In this document: piece after piece, positions 54,126-64,000 of the stretch | Layout: every line of letters begins with the position of its first letter | Position numbering within the stretch: the first letter of the stretch is position 1 | NCBI RefSeq assembly: GCF_004365165.1 | Contig: NZ_SOCH01000003.1 | Coordinates: forward strand, 144,316-208,315 | Source: Metamycoplasma hyosynoviae | Lineage (GTDB): Bacteria; Bacillota_I; Bacilli_A; Mycoplasmatales; Metamycoplasmataceae | Length of the DNA stretch: 64,000 bases | Reading direction: 5' to 3' | Position numbers and translations under genes: made by a program | The notes under the pieces: generated by a model | Told to the model about the DNA's origin: nothing | What the model saw: only the letters and a program-made list of their open reading frames with translations | Databases searched by the model: none

Positions 54126-55805
54126 ATGAGGATCAAAAACAAACTATTTCTTTCACTATTTGCACTTCCTGTAATAGCTTCATTTGCAGTTTCTTCTTGC
54201 TGGTGAAAAGATAATTATCCTAATGATAATGATAAAAACATTAAGGTTAAGCAATTTTCACTACATTCTAAAACTAATGATTATTCAATAACTGATAATC
54301 AATTAATTAATACTTATTATTTAGATGATAAGATGATGCCTTATGTTTCTTTAAGTGAAATTATCAAAAAATTAAATGGATATTTTAAATTAATAATTCC
54401 TTATGGCAATTATCGTGAAGGTATTGTTACTATTAAATCAAGTGGTAGCGGATATGTAAAATTCAATCATATTGCAAACACCATTGAATTTTCAAGTAGC
54501 AATGTTTTTTGAAACTTATTGAAGAAAAATAATAACTATGATTTTAATCAATTCATTGACTATGAACATTTTAAAGTTAATGATACAAAATACAAACCAA
54601 AAACTTTAAATCTAAATGAATATAATTTTGATCTTCTTTTTTACAAGAGAAATCTTCTTCTTCCTTTAAGTATTATGAATTTTTTATTCTTTAGTCATAA
54701 CTACTACAATTTATATTTCAATGGTGACAAATATCTATTTGTCAAAGATATGATGAAAGATGATTCTAATCCAGATAAAATTTCATCATATAGAGATACT
54801 ATTCAAACTCAAGAATTTAGATGAGATAACTATAATTTCTTGAACTTAGTTTTAGATAATTTTTATGGACTTAAGTCTTATAAAAAAATTACTAAATTTA
54901 ATAGTTACATTGATCCTGAAATAAAGAAAAATATTTTATCACCTATAGCTTCTGAAAACACCAAAGGATATGCTACTTTACTACATAAAAACCTTGATGA
55001 ATTACACACTAGTATGCTAATGAGTTCATTTTTTATGAAAAAAAATGATGAATTAAGTAATTACGGTGAATATTTATCAAGTGCTTTTCGTCAAAAATAT
55101 CAACAAAATATGTTGTTTTTAAGAAGAAAATTTGAACAAAAAATGGTGGAGGGTAAATTAAAACCTAATTGATATAATGTTTTTGGTGATACTGCTGTTA
55201 TTACGTTTAATAACTTCAAAACTGGTTCAAAAGCTCAAATCGAAAGTTTAAATCCTCATTTATATGACACTTACTTTTTATTTAGAAGAGTAATGGAACA
55301 AATCAAAACTATTCCTGAAATCAAAAAAATTATTGTTGATATATCTTTAAATGGTGGAGGTTCTGTAGCCGCTATGTATAAATCCTTAGGATTTATATCA
55401 GATAAGCAAATCAAATCATTTGAAGAAGATCAAACTATCAACATAGTTAAAGAAACAGGTGTAGTAGTTGATACTGATGGAGACGGTAAATATCCAAATG
55501 ACGCTTATTCACAATACAAATGATATACGTTAACTTCAATAAACTCATTTAGTGCAGCTAATTCATTTACTTCTATTTTTAAAGATTCTAAATTTGGTAA
55601 AGTTATTGGTCAAAAAACAGGTGGTGGTGCTTGTTCTATTCTTCCGGTAGTTCTTCCTGATGGAACTACATTTGTAATTAGTAATGCAGAAAACACTGAA
55701 ATTAACCACAAATATGAAATAATAGAAGCAGGAATAGACCCTGATGTGAAAATAGAATTAAATGATTATTATGAATATGAAAAAATTATTCCACTTTTAA
55801 AATAA
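54126..55805 (+). CDS. S41-family serine peptidase lipoprotein
   Basis: 559 residues. The signal peptide ends at VSSCW, a lipobox Cys, so it lies outside. The C-terminal domain has the S41 features: VDISLNGGGSV, the nucleophile Ser in NSFSAANSF, and GQKTGGGACS. S41 enzymes cut C-terminal or hydrophobic peptides. The N-terminal 250 residues have no recognised domain. Several Trp are UGA. It is 9 bp upstream of nfo. Confidence 0.85.
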
Positions 55806-55814
55806 GGCTTTAAA

Positions 55815-56642
55815 ATGATAAAACTTGGTAGTCACGTACCTTTTAAATCACCTAATTATTTATTAGAATCCGCAGAAACAAGTTTGCAAAATAATGCTAA
55901 CTGTATGATGATTTATTTAGGTCCTCCTCAAAATAGTAAAAGAATTTCAACTGATAAATACCACCTTGATGAATACTTGCGAAAATATAGTTCTAAAATT
56001 GCTGTAGAAGATATAGTGATTCATGCTCCTTATATTATTAATTTAGCTAATCCTGAAAAACGTAAATTTAGTACAACTTTCGCAATCCAAGAAATCAAAC
56101 GTGCAAATTTTATAGGTGCTAAATATTTTGTAATTCATCCCGGAGCTTTTACTTCATTTACCAAGCAAGAAGGTCTTAACACTTTAATAGACAATTTAAA
56201 ATTAATTTTAAATGAAACCGAAAATGTAGTAATTTGTATTGAAACAATGTCAGGCAAAGGTAGTGAAATTTGCACTAACTTTGAAGACATTATGTATGTA
56301 ATAAATTCACTTAACTCACATAGAATTAAAATTTGTTTAGATACTTGTCATATATGAGATGCAGGTTATGACATAAAAAACACCATTGAATTTATGAACT
56401 ATTTAAAATCAAATGCCATTTTACCCCATATTGCTGTAATTCATTTAAATGATAGTTTAAATGAAAAAGGTTCTCATAAAGATAGGCACGCTAATATAGG
56501 TAAGGGTTTAATTGGAACTGAAACATTAAAATTTTATGTTCATTGTCCTGAATTTAGAAATATTCCAATTATTTTAGAAACTCCTCTTGTAGATGGAAAA
56601 ATGATCTACAAAGAAGAAATTGCTTCACTACTTTCTAAATAA
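55815..56642 (+). CDS. nfo: endonuclease IV (AP endonuclease)
   Basis: 275 residues. It cuts DNA 5' of abasic sites in base excision repair. KLGSHVPF at the start, IVIHAPYIINLANP, FVIHPGAF, VICIETMSGKGSE, CLDTCHIWDAGYDI and the end HLNDSLNEKGSHKDRHANIG provide the zinc-binding His, Glu and Asp. One UGA-Trp. Confidence 0.96.
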
Positions 56643-56707
56643 AAACCTTGTGTCAATATATAATCCAATAAAGTTAAATAATAAACATTATTTTTTATAT
56701 AATTAAT

Positions 56708-56996
56708 AGCGTACGGCCAACTGCTATGCAAATAGAGGAAAATCCGCTCTATCACTTTCTGCGATGAAAGTAGTGATTATGCTAGATCTAATAAATCTAG
56801 ACAATGAAAGTTGATGACTAGTGCAACAGAGACGAGCTTATTAAGTTAAGATGCAACGATGTAAACTCCATAAGATAGAAACCCAAATTTTGGTAGGGGA
56901 ATCAAAATAAAAGGAACTTGAACTTTTATTTGAAAGTAGAAATACTTAGATAAATAGTTGGCGCTTGTAAAAGTACAGAAAGCGGTTTATAGTACA
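56708..56996 (+). ncRNA. rnpB: RNase P RNA
   Basis: The catalytic RNA that trims tRNA 5' ends. The universal parts GAGGAAAATCC, ACAGAGACG, the stretch GAAACCCAAATTTTGGTAGG and the 3' GTACAGAAAGCGG...TTATAG are in order. TATAAT at 56698-56703 is the probable -10 box. The ends are estimated to within a few bases. Confidence 0.85.
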
Positions 56997-57024
56997 AAGA
57001 AGAGCTTATCCCTCTTCTTTTTTT
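56997..57024 (+). terminator. terminator of rnpB
   Basis: AAGAAGAG (56997-57004) and CTCTTCTT (57012-57019) form an 8-bp stem followed by T residues. Confidence 0.85.
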
Positions 57025-57033
57025 ATTTTGATT

Positions 57034-57738
57034 TTATAAATCAATTTCGGGAGTATTTTTATCTAAAATAAATTGCTTGGTTTTTCCTTGCAAGTATTTT
57101 TGTGAATTTTCTTCAATAAAATTCAATGCTTCTTTTAAAGAAGATAATCTATTAGGATCAAGAAGTTCAATAACCAAAAATGCATTTTTGGTATTTTCAG
57201 TTATCATTGTACGTTTTCCGTCCCTTCAGTTGAAGCAACGACAAACAGCACCAACATCATCTCTATAACAAAGTTCACCTAGAAGTGTAGGACTAGGTTC
57301 GTCTTCACCAATTAAATAAAATTCATCTCCGCCTTCGGTAATGCCTAATTTTAAATTACCTTTGAAAGTGTCAATATCTTCAGCTCCACAAGGAAGAGCA
57401 AAACGCAAACTGGCAGAATTATAAATATCAACAAGTGGATTTATACTTCCAACAGGACGGTCTGTTAAAGATCGTTTCATAAGCGCTTCTATACTTGAAC
57501 GGGCGCCTTTTTTGGTTTTAAATTTTTGATAAGCTTCACGATACACTCTTATCACATCATTTTGGCTAAATTCAGCAGAATCTAAATACTCTTGTGCTTT
57601 TAAATTACTTTGAGCCAACATTTTTTGAAGCTCAGTTGGTGAAGTAGATAAGTTTTTGAAATCTTTTAGTAAAACTACACCAATTTTAGCATCTGGAAAA
57701 AGATTTCAAAAAGAATCTTCAATAACAAATTTGCTCAT
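57034..57738 (-). CDS. B3/4 domain protein (tRNA-binding-like)
   Basis: 234 residues. The central VGSINPLVDIYNSASLRFAL followed by PCGAEDID matches the B3/4 domain found in the phenylalanyl-tRNA synthetase beta chain and in free-standing proteins. The latter may clear mischarged tRNA or bind nucleic acid. One UGA-Trp at about 57229. Alone in its transcription unit, convergent with rnpB. Confidence 0.85.
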
Positions 57739-57835
57739 TATGTTCCTTGTATTTCTATAAAATCATATTTAGTTATAAATAATTTTACATTATTTATCTG
57801 GTTTAAAAACTGTTGCAATAATCATTATATTTTCT

Positions 57836-58597
57836 CTACATTAAAAAAATATCATTTATAGGTTTATCCAAATTAGTAATTAAAATTGCACCATTATTAA
57901 TTAAATTAATGTTTTCATTTTGTGTGTCTTCTGCATCTGGGCTAAAGCAAAAGATTTCTTTTCCTAAATTCAAGAATTGATCAATTATAGGATACAACTT
58001 CTTATCTTTCGAAGACACTATAATCATTGAATTAGAAATTGCTGAAATTATTCTATTTCGTTCATACAATGTTCTTTTTGACATATGATAATCATCAGGA
58101 TATTCACTTAAAACTAAAATATTGTCAGAAAACTCAGCTTTTTGAATAATATCCGAGTAATTTTTGCCAAGTCCACAAGGTCAAATTACAATAAGTTTTT
58201 TATTATATCTAATAGCTTCTTCTATGATTTTTTTATCAATACCTTTTCAATCTCCATTAACTATGGCACAATCATCAGGTAGATTTTTAATAGTTTCAAT
58301 ATATTTTCCTACATATTCATTTTCATAATTACCTGTCATATGAATTTTTTTAACTAGTGAAAGCAACTTAATATTCCCTTTGTAATAAATTACAAAGGGT
58401 GGTTTAGGAACTGTACCAAATAATTTTGGATAATCATCGTTTAAAATCGTAATATATCCTGGATTTAACGAATTAATATTATTTTTAATTTTTTGTAATT
58501 CTACTTTATCAACTTTTTCATATTTTTTAAGAGCATTATAAATAGCATCTCAATTTCCATTATATTTTTTGCTGAAATATAGCAAATAATTTTCCAT
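57836..58597 (-). CDS. dprA: DprA-like DNA-processing protein
   Basis: 253 residues. DprA loads RecA on incoming single-stranded DNA during transformation. The N-terminal YITILNDDYPKLFGTVPKPP and the Rossmann-like part with SEYPDDYH and ERNRIISAIS fit. The Gly-rich nucleotide stretch is altered (MTGNYENEYVGK in place of a GSR-type motif). It is shorter than usual (about 280-300) and lacks the C-terminal winged helix. AGGAG precedes the ATG. Confidence 0.82.
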
Positions 58598-58781
58598 TTT
58601 TTTCTCCTTATGCACAATTAATTTTATTTTTAAAGAAACACCATTACTTTGAATTTGAGAAACATTTGAGAAAATTTTGAGAAACTTAAATGATGGAAGT
58701 ATTGTTTTAGGTCACAAAATAAACTAAAGGGTATAATTTTATATACATAAAAATATAAGAAAAGAGAATGAAAAGACATTA

Positions 58782-59531
58782 ATGAAGAAACTTTCAACTT
58801 TATTTACATTAGGAGTAACCTCACTATTACCTTCTATAAGTGCAGGAATGTTAGTTAGTTGTAAAGATGAAGTGATTGATTATCGAAATGATATTGGTGT
58901 AAATGTTTTAAAAGATAAATCAGCACTTTTAGCATCCGAGAGTCCAAAAGAAATAAAAATCACTTCAAAATCAAATAAAGTATTTTATGAAGTGAATATT
59001 CTTAATATTGATGATGAAACTGGCAAAATGCAAGTTAAAGTCACACCAATTTATAAGAAAAAAGTTCAAGAATCATTTGAAATGACAATAGATGGCTTTC
59101 AAAAATCTACAAAACAAAGCAAAGAAAACTCAACACCTGAAGAAAAACCCAAAAAATATTCACTTTCTGAAATAACAGACAAAATTTATTCAATTGATTT
59201 TCAATATAAACAATTATTTGTTGTTAGCAATTTTATATATACAAGACTTACATCCACTCTTGTATGAGGTGAAGTAGTTATTTTTAATATGTCGGCTGGG
59301 CCAATGAAATTAAGAACTTTTTGAAGCGAATATAGCGATATAAAAGTTCAATTTAATCTAAGAGAACAAAATGATGAAAAAGGAACTTGTATTTTAGATG
59401 TTAAATTTACAAAAGATAATGAAACTATCATTAAAACTGAAACTATAACAGGTTTTAAATTACCAGAGCCACCAAAACCACCTGAACCAAAAGATCCTTG
59501 AGATAGATTTTTTCCAAAAGAAAATGAATAG
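58782..59531 (+). CDS. surface lipoprotein, lipoprotein-17-like, Pro-rich tail
   Basis: 249 residues. Signal peptide ends at MLVSCK. The first part after the signal (ALLASESPKEIKI to MTIDGFQKS) resembles the domain of the lipoprotein at 360, which ends LELSGFK. After a linker the second half starts NFIYTRLTSTLVW and ends in a Pro-rich tail (LPEPPKPPEPKDPWD). Two UGA-Trp. Probably a variable surface protein. Confidence 0.75.
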
Positions 59532-59569
59532 TAGAATCTAAAAATAGAACAAAAAAATTGGACTCAAAT

Positions 59570-59716
59570 TTTAACTTTCAAGACCAACTATTATATATCT
59601 GGCTATGGGTTTAATTCCATCAATTTTAATTTTCTCAAATAATCAGCTATTTCGGCATCATCTTTAAATGTAGTTAATGATGAATAAGAATTATTTTTTT
59701 CTTTATGCAAAAAAAT
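59570..59716 (-). pseudogene. remnant of the large surface protein, copy 1
   Basis: Only a short stretch (NNSYSSLTTFKDDAEIADYL) and the following DNA match the C-terminal region of the two other copies. A deletion and frame breaks prevent translation as in those copies. Confidence 0.65.
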
Positions 59717-60724
59717 CTAAATACCATGTTTAGATAATACAAATTTATCTACTTTTGATGGTTCTGCATCAAACGGTTTATCTGGGTCATATTCGGTAAT
59801 TTCAAAACGATAACTTGCAAATTTAAGGGGATCATAATTTCCGTATTGCTCAATATAATCTTTATCCAACTCATTTCATTCTTCACTATAATCAGAAATT
59901 TTATAACGTAATCTTAGCAAGTCATTCGTTGAATATGGTCATTTAAGTCCTCTAAAAGATTCAAATGTAACTTTTGGTTTTCAATCACCTTTTCCTTTAT
60001 ATTGTTCATCACCTGCAGGATATGTTATAAAATGTTCATTTTTATAATAAGGTTTTGGAATAGAAAAAATATCTCTCATTTTTTCTATTGTTTTAGAATA
60101 TATATTAAATACTGCTGTAATATTTATTTTGGAATAGTATGTTTTAATATTAACATTATTGAATAAATCTCAAATAGGAGATTTAACTGATAAATTTAAA
60201 TTTAAATTAGGGATATTAAATAATTTTACAATTCTTTCAAAACTGCCATCGAATAACTGCATATAATATGATTGTGGAGACATTCCTCTAGAAAAATCAA
60301 ATTTCACTTCTTTAACATAATATAAATGAATTGGGTCAGTATTAATATTAGGGTTCTTGTATTCTATTATTTCTTTTGATGCATATTTGTTCATAACTTT
60401 CTTAAAAATATTAAATTTATGTTGAAAGTCATCATATCATTTGTCAAAATCATTAAAAAATAAGTCAGTTAGTCAATATTTTTTATATTTCTACCAGGTT
60501 TAGCTCATAAAAATTCATCTTTTTTCATGTTCTTTAAAATATTCATCCTTCATTTTAAATTGTTCAAAATCATCAAAAACATATTTTTGCTTATCAACAT
60601 ATTCTTTTTCATATTTTTTAGATAATTTTTCATCTTTTTGTTCTTGTGTTTCTTCACCAACACATGAAATTGCAAGTTGAATTGGTGCTAATAAAGCAGG
60701 CATTAATAAAAGTAATTTTTTCAT
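59717..60724 (-). pseudogene. broken copy of the tandem lipoprotein gene
   Basis: The start (MKKLLLLMPALLAPIQLAIS, Cys) and the C-terminal 220 residues (KYASKEIIEYKNPNIN to VLSKHGI) match the intact copy at 61197-62207. Near 60440-60520 the frame shifts twice and the first frame ends at TAA 60500-60502 after 74 residues. A 74-residue lipoprotein fragment might still be made. Confidence 0.75.
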
Positions 60725-61196
60725 TATTTAACTCCATTTCTTACAATAGGTTTTGCATTTAAATTTACATATTTGATAATAAATTTAGTAACATCACGAG
60801 AATTTGCAAAATAATATTTTTCATTATTTAGCTCAATATTTCATAAATTAAAATATTTAAGATCCATTAAATATTTATGTCCGTTATTTACATAAAATAT
60901 TTTTTCAGTTGAAGGTAAAATTAATTTTTGTAATATTGCACGATAATTATTATAGTAATTGTGCTTGGATCATTAAAACCTAGTTCATTAAACAACATTT
61001 TAATGCCATGGGAACTTAATGTACTTTCGAGACCAACTATTATATATCTAGCTATAGGTTTAATTCCATCAATTTTAATTTTTCTTAAATAATCAGCTAT
61101 TTCGGCATCATCTTTAAATGTAGTTAGCTGTGAATAAGAATTATTTAATTGATATACTAAAGAATTATCTTTGGTTTCTTTATAACAAGAAAAATT
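60724..61196 (-). pseudogene. C-terminal remnant of the large surface protein, copy 2
   Basis: Homologous to the end of the large gene at 62207-64000 (DNSLVYQLNNSYSQLTTFKD to KPIVRNGVK). It has no start. Compared with copy 3 it has an extra AT near 60950 that shifts the frame, and stops follow. Its last TAA overlaps the next ATG as in copy 3. Confidence 0.7.
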
Positions 61197-62207
61197 TTAA
61201 TCACTATGTTTTGATAATACAAATTCATCTATTTTTGATGGTTCTGCATCAAAAGGTTTATCTGGGTCATATTCGATAATTTTAAAGCGATAACTTGCAA
61301 ATTTAAGGGGATCATAATTTCCGTATTGCTCAATATAATTTTCATCAAACTCGGTTCAATCAGCAGAATAAACGGAAAGTTTATAACGCAATCTTAATAA
61401 TTCATTTGTTGAATATGATTTTTTAAGCCCTCTAAAAGATTCAAATGTAATTTTTGGTTTTCAATCGCCCTTTCCTTGATATTGTTCTTCACCTGCAGGA
61501 TATGTAATAAAATGTTCATTTTTATAATATGGTTTGGGAACAGAAAAAATATCTCTTATTTTTTCTATTTCTTTTAATCAGGGATCATCAAACATAGCTG
61601 TAATATTTGTTTTTGAATAATAAGTTTTAGCTATTGAAGTACTATTTAAAATTTTTCATTTAAGAAAATCTAGAGATAAATTCAAATTTAAATTAGGAAT
61701 ATTAAAAAGCTTCAAAATTTCTACAAATTGATTATATCCCAATACAATGTAATATGACTGCGGGGACATTCCTCTAGAAAAATCAAATTTAACTTCTTTA
61801 ACATAATATAAATGGATTGGATCAGCATTAATATTAGGGTTTTTGTATTCTATTATTTCTTTTGATGCATATTTATTCATAACTTTTTTGAAAATATTAA
61901 ATTTGTGTTGAAAATCATTGTACCATTTTTTAAAATCATCATTAAATTTTTGTGTTAATGAATACCTTTTAATTTTTCGATTTGAATTATTTCATAAATC
62001 TTCATTTACAGTTCCTTCACGAAAATGTTCATCCTCCATTTTAAATTGTTCAAAATCATCAAAAACATATTTTCCCTTATCGATATCTTTTTCATATTTT
62101 TTAGCTAATTTTTCATCTTTTTGTTCTTGTGTTTCTTCACGAACACATGAAATTGCAAGCTGAATTGGTGCTAATAAAACAGGCATTAATAAAAGTAATT
62201 TTTTCAT
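61197..62207 (-). CDS. tandem-locus lipoprotein, intact copy
   Basis: 336 residues, continuous with UGA as Trp. The signal peptide ends at AISC, then a charged linker (EETQEQKDEKLAKKYEKD). Four stretches rich in Tyr and Phe follow, for example DPIHLYYVKEVKFDF and PKPYYKNEHFITYPAG. GGAG of the preceding gene end serves as ribosome site. It is arranged behind the large surface protein in each copy, so the two probably form a pair. Family not identified; an aromatic-rich surface or immunoglobulin-related protein is conceivable but unproven. Confidence 0.75.
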
Positions 62208-64000
62208 TATTTAACTCCATTTCTTATAATAGGTTTAGCATTTAAATTTACATATTTAATAATAAATTTAGTAACATCACGAGAATTTGCAAAATAATAT
62301 TTTTCATTATTTAACTCAATATTTCATAAATTAAAATACTTAAGATCCATTAAATATTTATGTCCGTTATTTACATAAAATATTTTTTCAGTTGAAGGCA
62401 AAATTAATTTTTGCAATATAGCACGATAATTATTAGTAATTGTGCTTGGATCATTAAAACCTAGTTCATTAAACAACATTTTAATGCCATGGGAACTTAA
62501 TGTACTTTCGAGACCAACTATTATATATCTAGCTATAGGTTTAATTCCATCAATTTTAATTTTTCTTAAATAATCAGCTATTTCGGGGCATCATCTTTAA
62601 ATGTAGTTAGCTGTGAATAAGAATTATTTAATTGATATACTAAAGAATTATCTTTGATTTCTCTATATTGAATAAAGTTTTTAAATTTGAATGTTTGTAA
62701 TCCTTCTAAATTGAAATAATTTGAATAATCATCCATATAATCAATTTTTCTTATTAAAGAAAAATTATTTTGTTCTTTAATTGTATTTTGAACATTCATT
62801 ATTTTGGTTTCATTTATTTTTTCATTAGGATTAACTAAATCAAAATAATTATTATTAATTTTAATTTTGTTACTTAAATTAATAAGTCTATTTTTATTAT
62901 CTTTGTAAAAGGTAGGATTAGCATTATAATATGTAATTTCTTTAATAAGAGTTAATTTTATATCTAAAATATTAAATACACTTGTTAAATTCAAGTTGTT
63001 CACTCAATTATCTCAATTATTATCTAAATCATTTTTATAATGTGTCTGTAAATCACTAAATTTTAACTCACTATAATTTCTATCATTATTTTTATATACA
63101 TTTTCAATAAACTTGTTTAGTTCATTTTTGAAAACATCATATAACATATTTCATATTGTAGTATCAATTATTTGATTTTCAAAATATTTTTCTACTTCAT
63201 CTTTATTTTCTTGATTAGTATTTAATTTTCTAATAGCATTTATTAATAATGATTGAAACATTTTAAGTTTTTCTGGTGATTCATCAAATTTATTTTTAAG
63301 ATTATTCATTTTATTTTTGAAATTTTCTTTGTCAAATTCAACGTTAATTTCAACACCAAAATTATTATAGGTTCATTTATCTTTTTCAAGTACTGTTACA
63401 TAATTCCTATCAGGTTTAAATTGTTTTGCAATTAAAATAAGATTTTTAAAATCTAAGAAACTACCTTTTAATTTTGCCAAATGATCTCAATATATATGTG
63501 TAATATATTCACTATCAATCGGTTTAGGTCCAGCATGTGGTCCTCTATGTCTGCCCCCTCCTTTACCATAATTAGGATTTTTGACTTCTGCTATTCTGCT
63601 AGAATATTCTCTTTTAAAATTATTATTTACAAATTTATTTGCCGCTTCACTATTTTTTAAAATTTCTAAATCATAATAATATTTTTTCAATCATTCTTCA
63701 TCAACATGTTTATAAAGTTCTGTTTTATCATTATTAACTATTCATTCATTATCGTTATTTGAAGAAAAATTTTCAAAATATGCTTTACCATAATCCTCAT
63801 ATTTTTTCATATCATCCATTCTCGGTAATCTTAAAGTAACTTTATAATGTCTTTTTACTGCTTGATTAGTAAAATCTTTTATTGCATTTGTAAATAAATT
63901 ATTGAAAAAGTCACTATCATTGCCTTTATATGATAATAATTTTTCATTTCCACTTTCATCTTTTAAATGTAAAGCCTTAAAAATTTTAGTTTCACCTGCC
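62207..64000 (-). pseudogene. large surface protein, frameshifted near its end, runs off the window
   Basis: The frame enters from the right edge and reads about 474 residues to TAG 62578-62580. The C-terminal 125 residues continue in another frame to the TAA at 62207-62209. The break is at GGGG (near 62585-62588), where copy 2 has GG at the same place, so two extra G shift the frame. The protein is Asn/Lys/Tyr-rich, with GKGGGRHRGPHAGPKP in the middle. It could be a decayed gene, a switchable one, or a sequencing error. Confidence 0.65.

Larger units (their letters stand above)
59577..62520. repeat. tandem direct duplication of about 1.5 kb
   Basis: The segment starting with TTTCGAGACCAACTATTATA occurs near 61026 and 62514 (1488 bp apart) and in a diverged form near 59577. 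Each unit contains the end of the large surface gene and one lipoprotein gene. Confidence 0.8.

Noticed and set aside
56708..56996. tmRNA
   Set aside because: No tRNA-like ends or tag frame; the conserved blocks and their order are those of RNase P RNA.
59570..64000. Immunoglobulin-binding/protease (MIB-MIP) locus
   Set aside because: I could not find a serine-protease motif or any diagnostic sequence here; the aromatic-rich composition alone is not enough.

Overview
The window is AT-rich DNA from a mycoplasma (Mollicutes) that reads UGA as tryptophan. Nearly every gene is interrupted by in-frame TGA unless TGA is decoded as Trp, many proteins start with lipoprotein signals ending in Cys, and release factor 1 is present. 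Gene content (mraZ-rsmH-X-ftsZ, prfA-prmC, cmk-der-gpsA, recU, a DUF2779 protein, an HTH-ImmA protein) fits the hominis-group mycoplasmas (Mycoplasmopsis/Metamycoplasma), but the species cannot be fixed from the sequence alone. All CDS coordinates below were joined across TGA codons.

Layout. 1-5000: end of an unknown gene, a surface lipoprotein and, on the minus strand, the division cluster mraZ-rsmH-X-ftsZ with MraZ boxes upstream. 5320-5850: tRNA operon Thr-Asn-Glu-Val. 5854-22593: an integrated, apparently complete small tailed phage of about 16.7 kb. It lies between a 14-bp direct repeat that is the probable att core. It carries a DnaB-like helicase, a DnaI-like loader, terminase, portal, scaffold-like and capsid genes, a fibre-like protein, a nucleotidyltransferase, membrane proteins, a tyrosine integrase and a PD-(D/E)xK nuclease. 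22640-28140: a secreted M28 peptidase lipoprotein and four further lipoproteins. 28178-37146: a minus-strand defence island with a complete type I restriction system, whose hsdM carries a 12-G tract (phase variation), and a two-gene DUF4297-like nuclease plus SMC/Rad50-like ATPase operon resembling Lamassu/ABC-three-component systems. 37240-38824: two divergent membrane-protein paralogues.

38929-48795: housekeeping genes (tRNA-Thr, prfA, prmC, dnaJ with a CIRCE operator, topA, a membrane protein, cmk, der, gpsA, hup). 48867-54040: minus-strand genes recU, a three-gene HTH-ImmA / putative nuclease / DUF2779 operon, and hpt. 54126-57024: S41 peptidase lipoprotein, nfo, RNase P RNA. 57034-58597: a B3/4-domain protein and a DprA-like protein. 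58782-59531: a second lipoprotein of the opening type. 59570-64000: a tandemly duplicated, partly decayed surface-protein locus.

The strongest candidates for something undescribed are the prophage (its ends, nested inverted-repeat region and integrase leader can all be read directly) and the compact nuclease/ATPase operon beside a phase-variable restriction system. Function names rest on motifs read by eye; no database search was possible.
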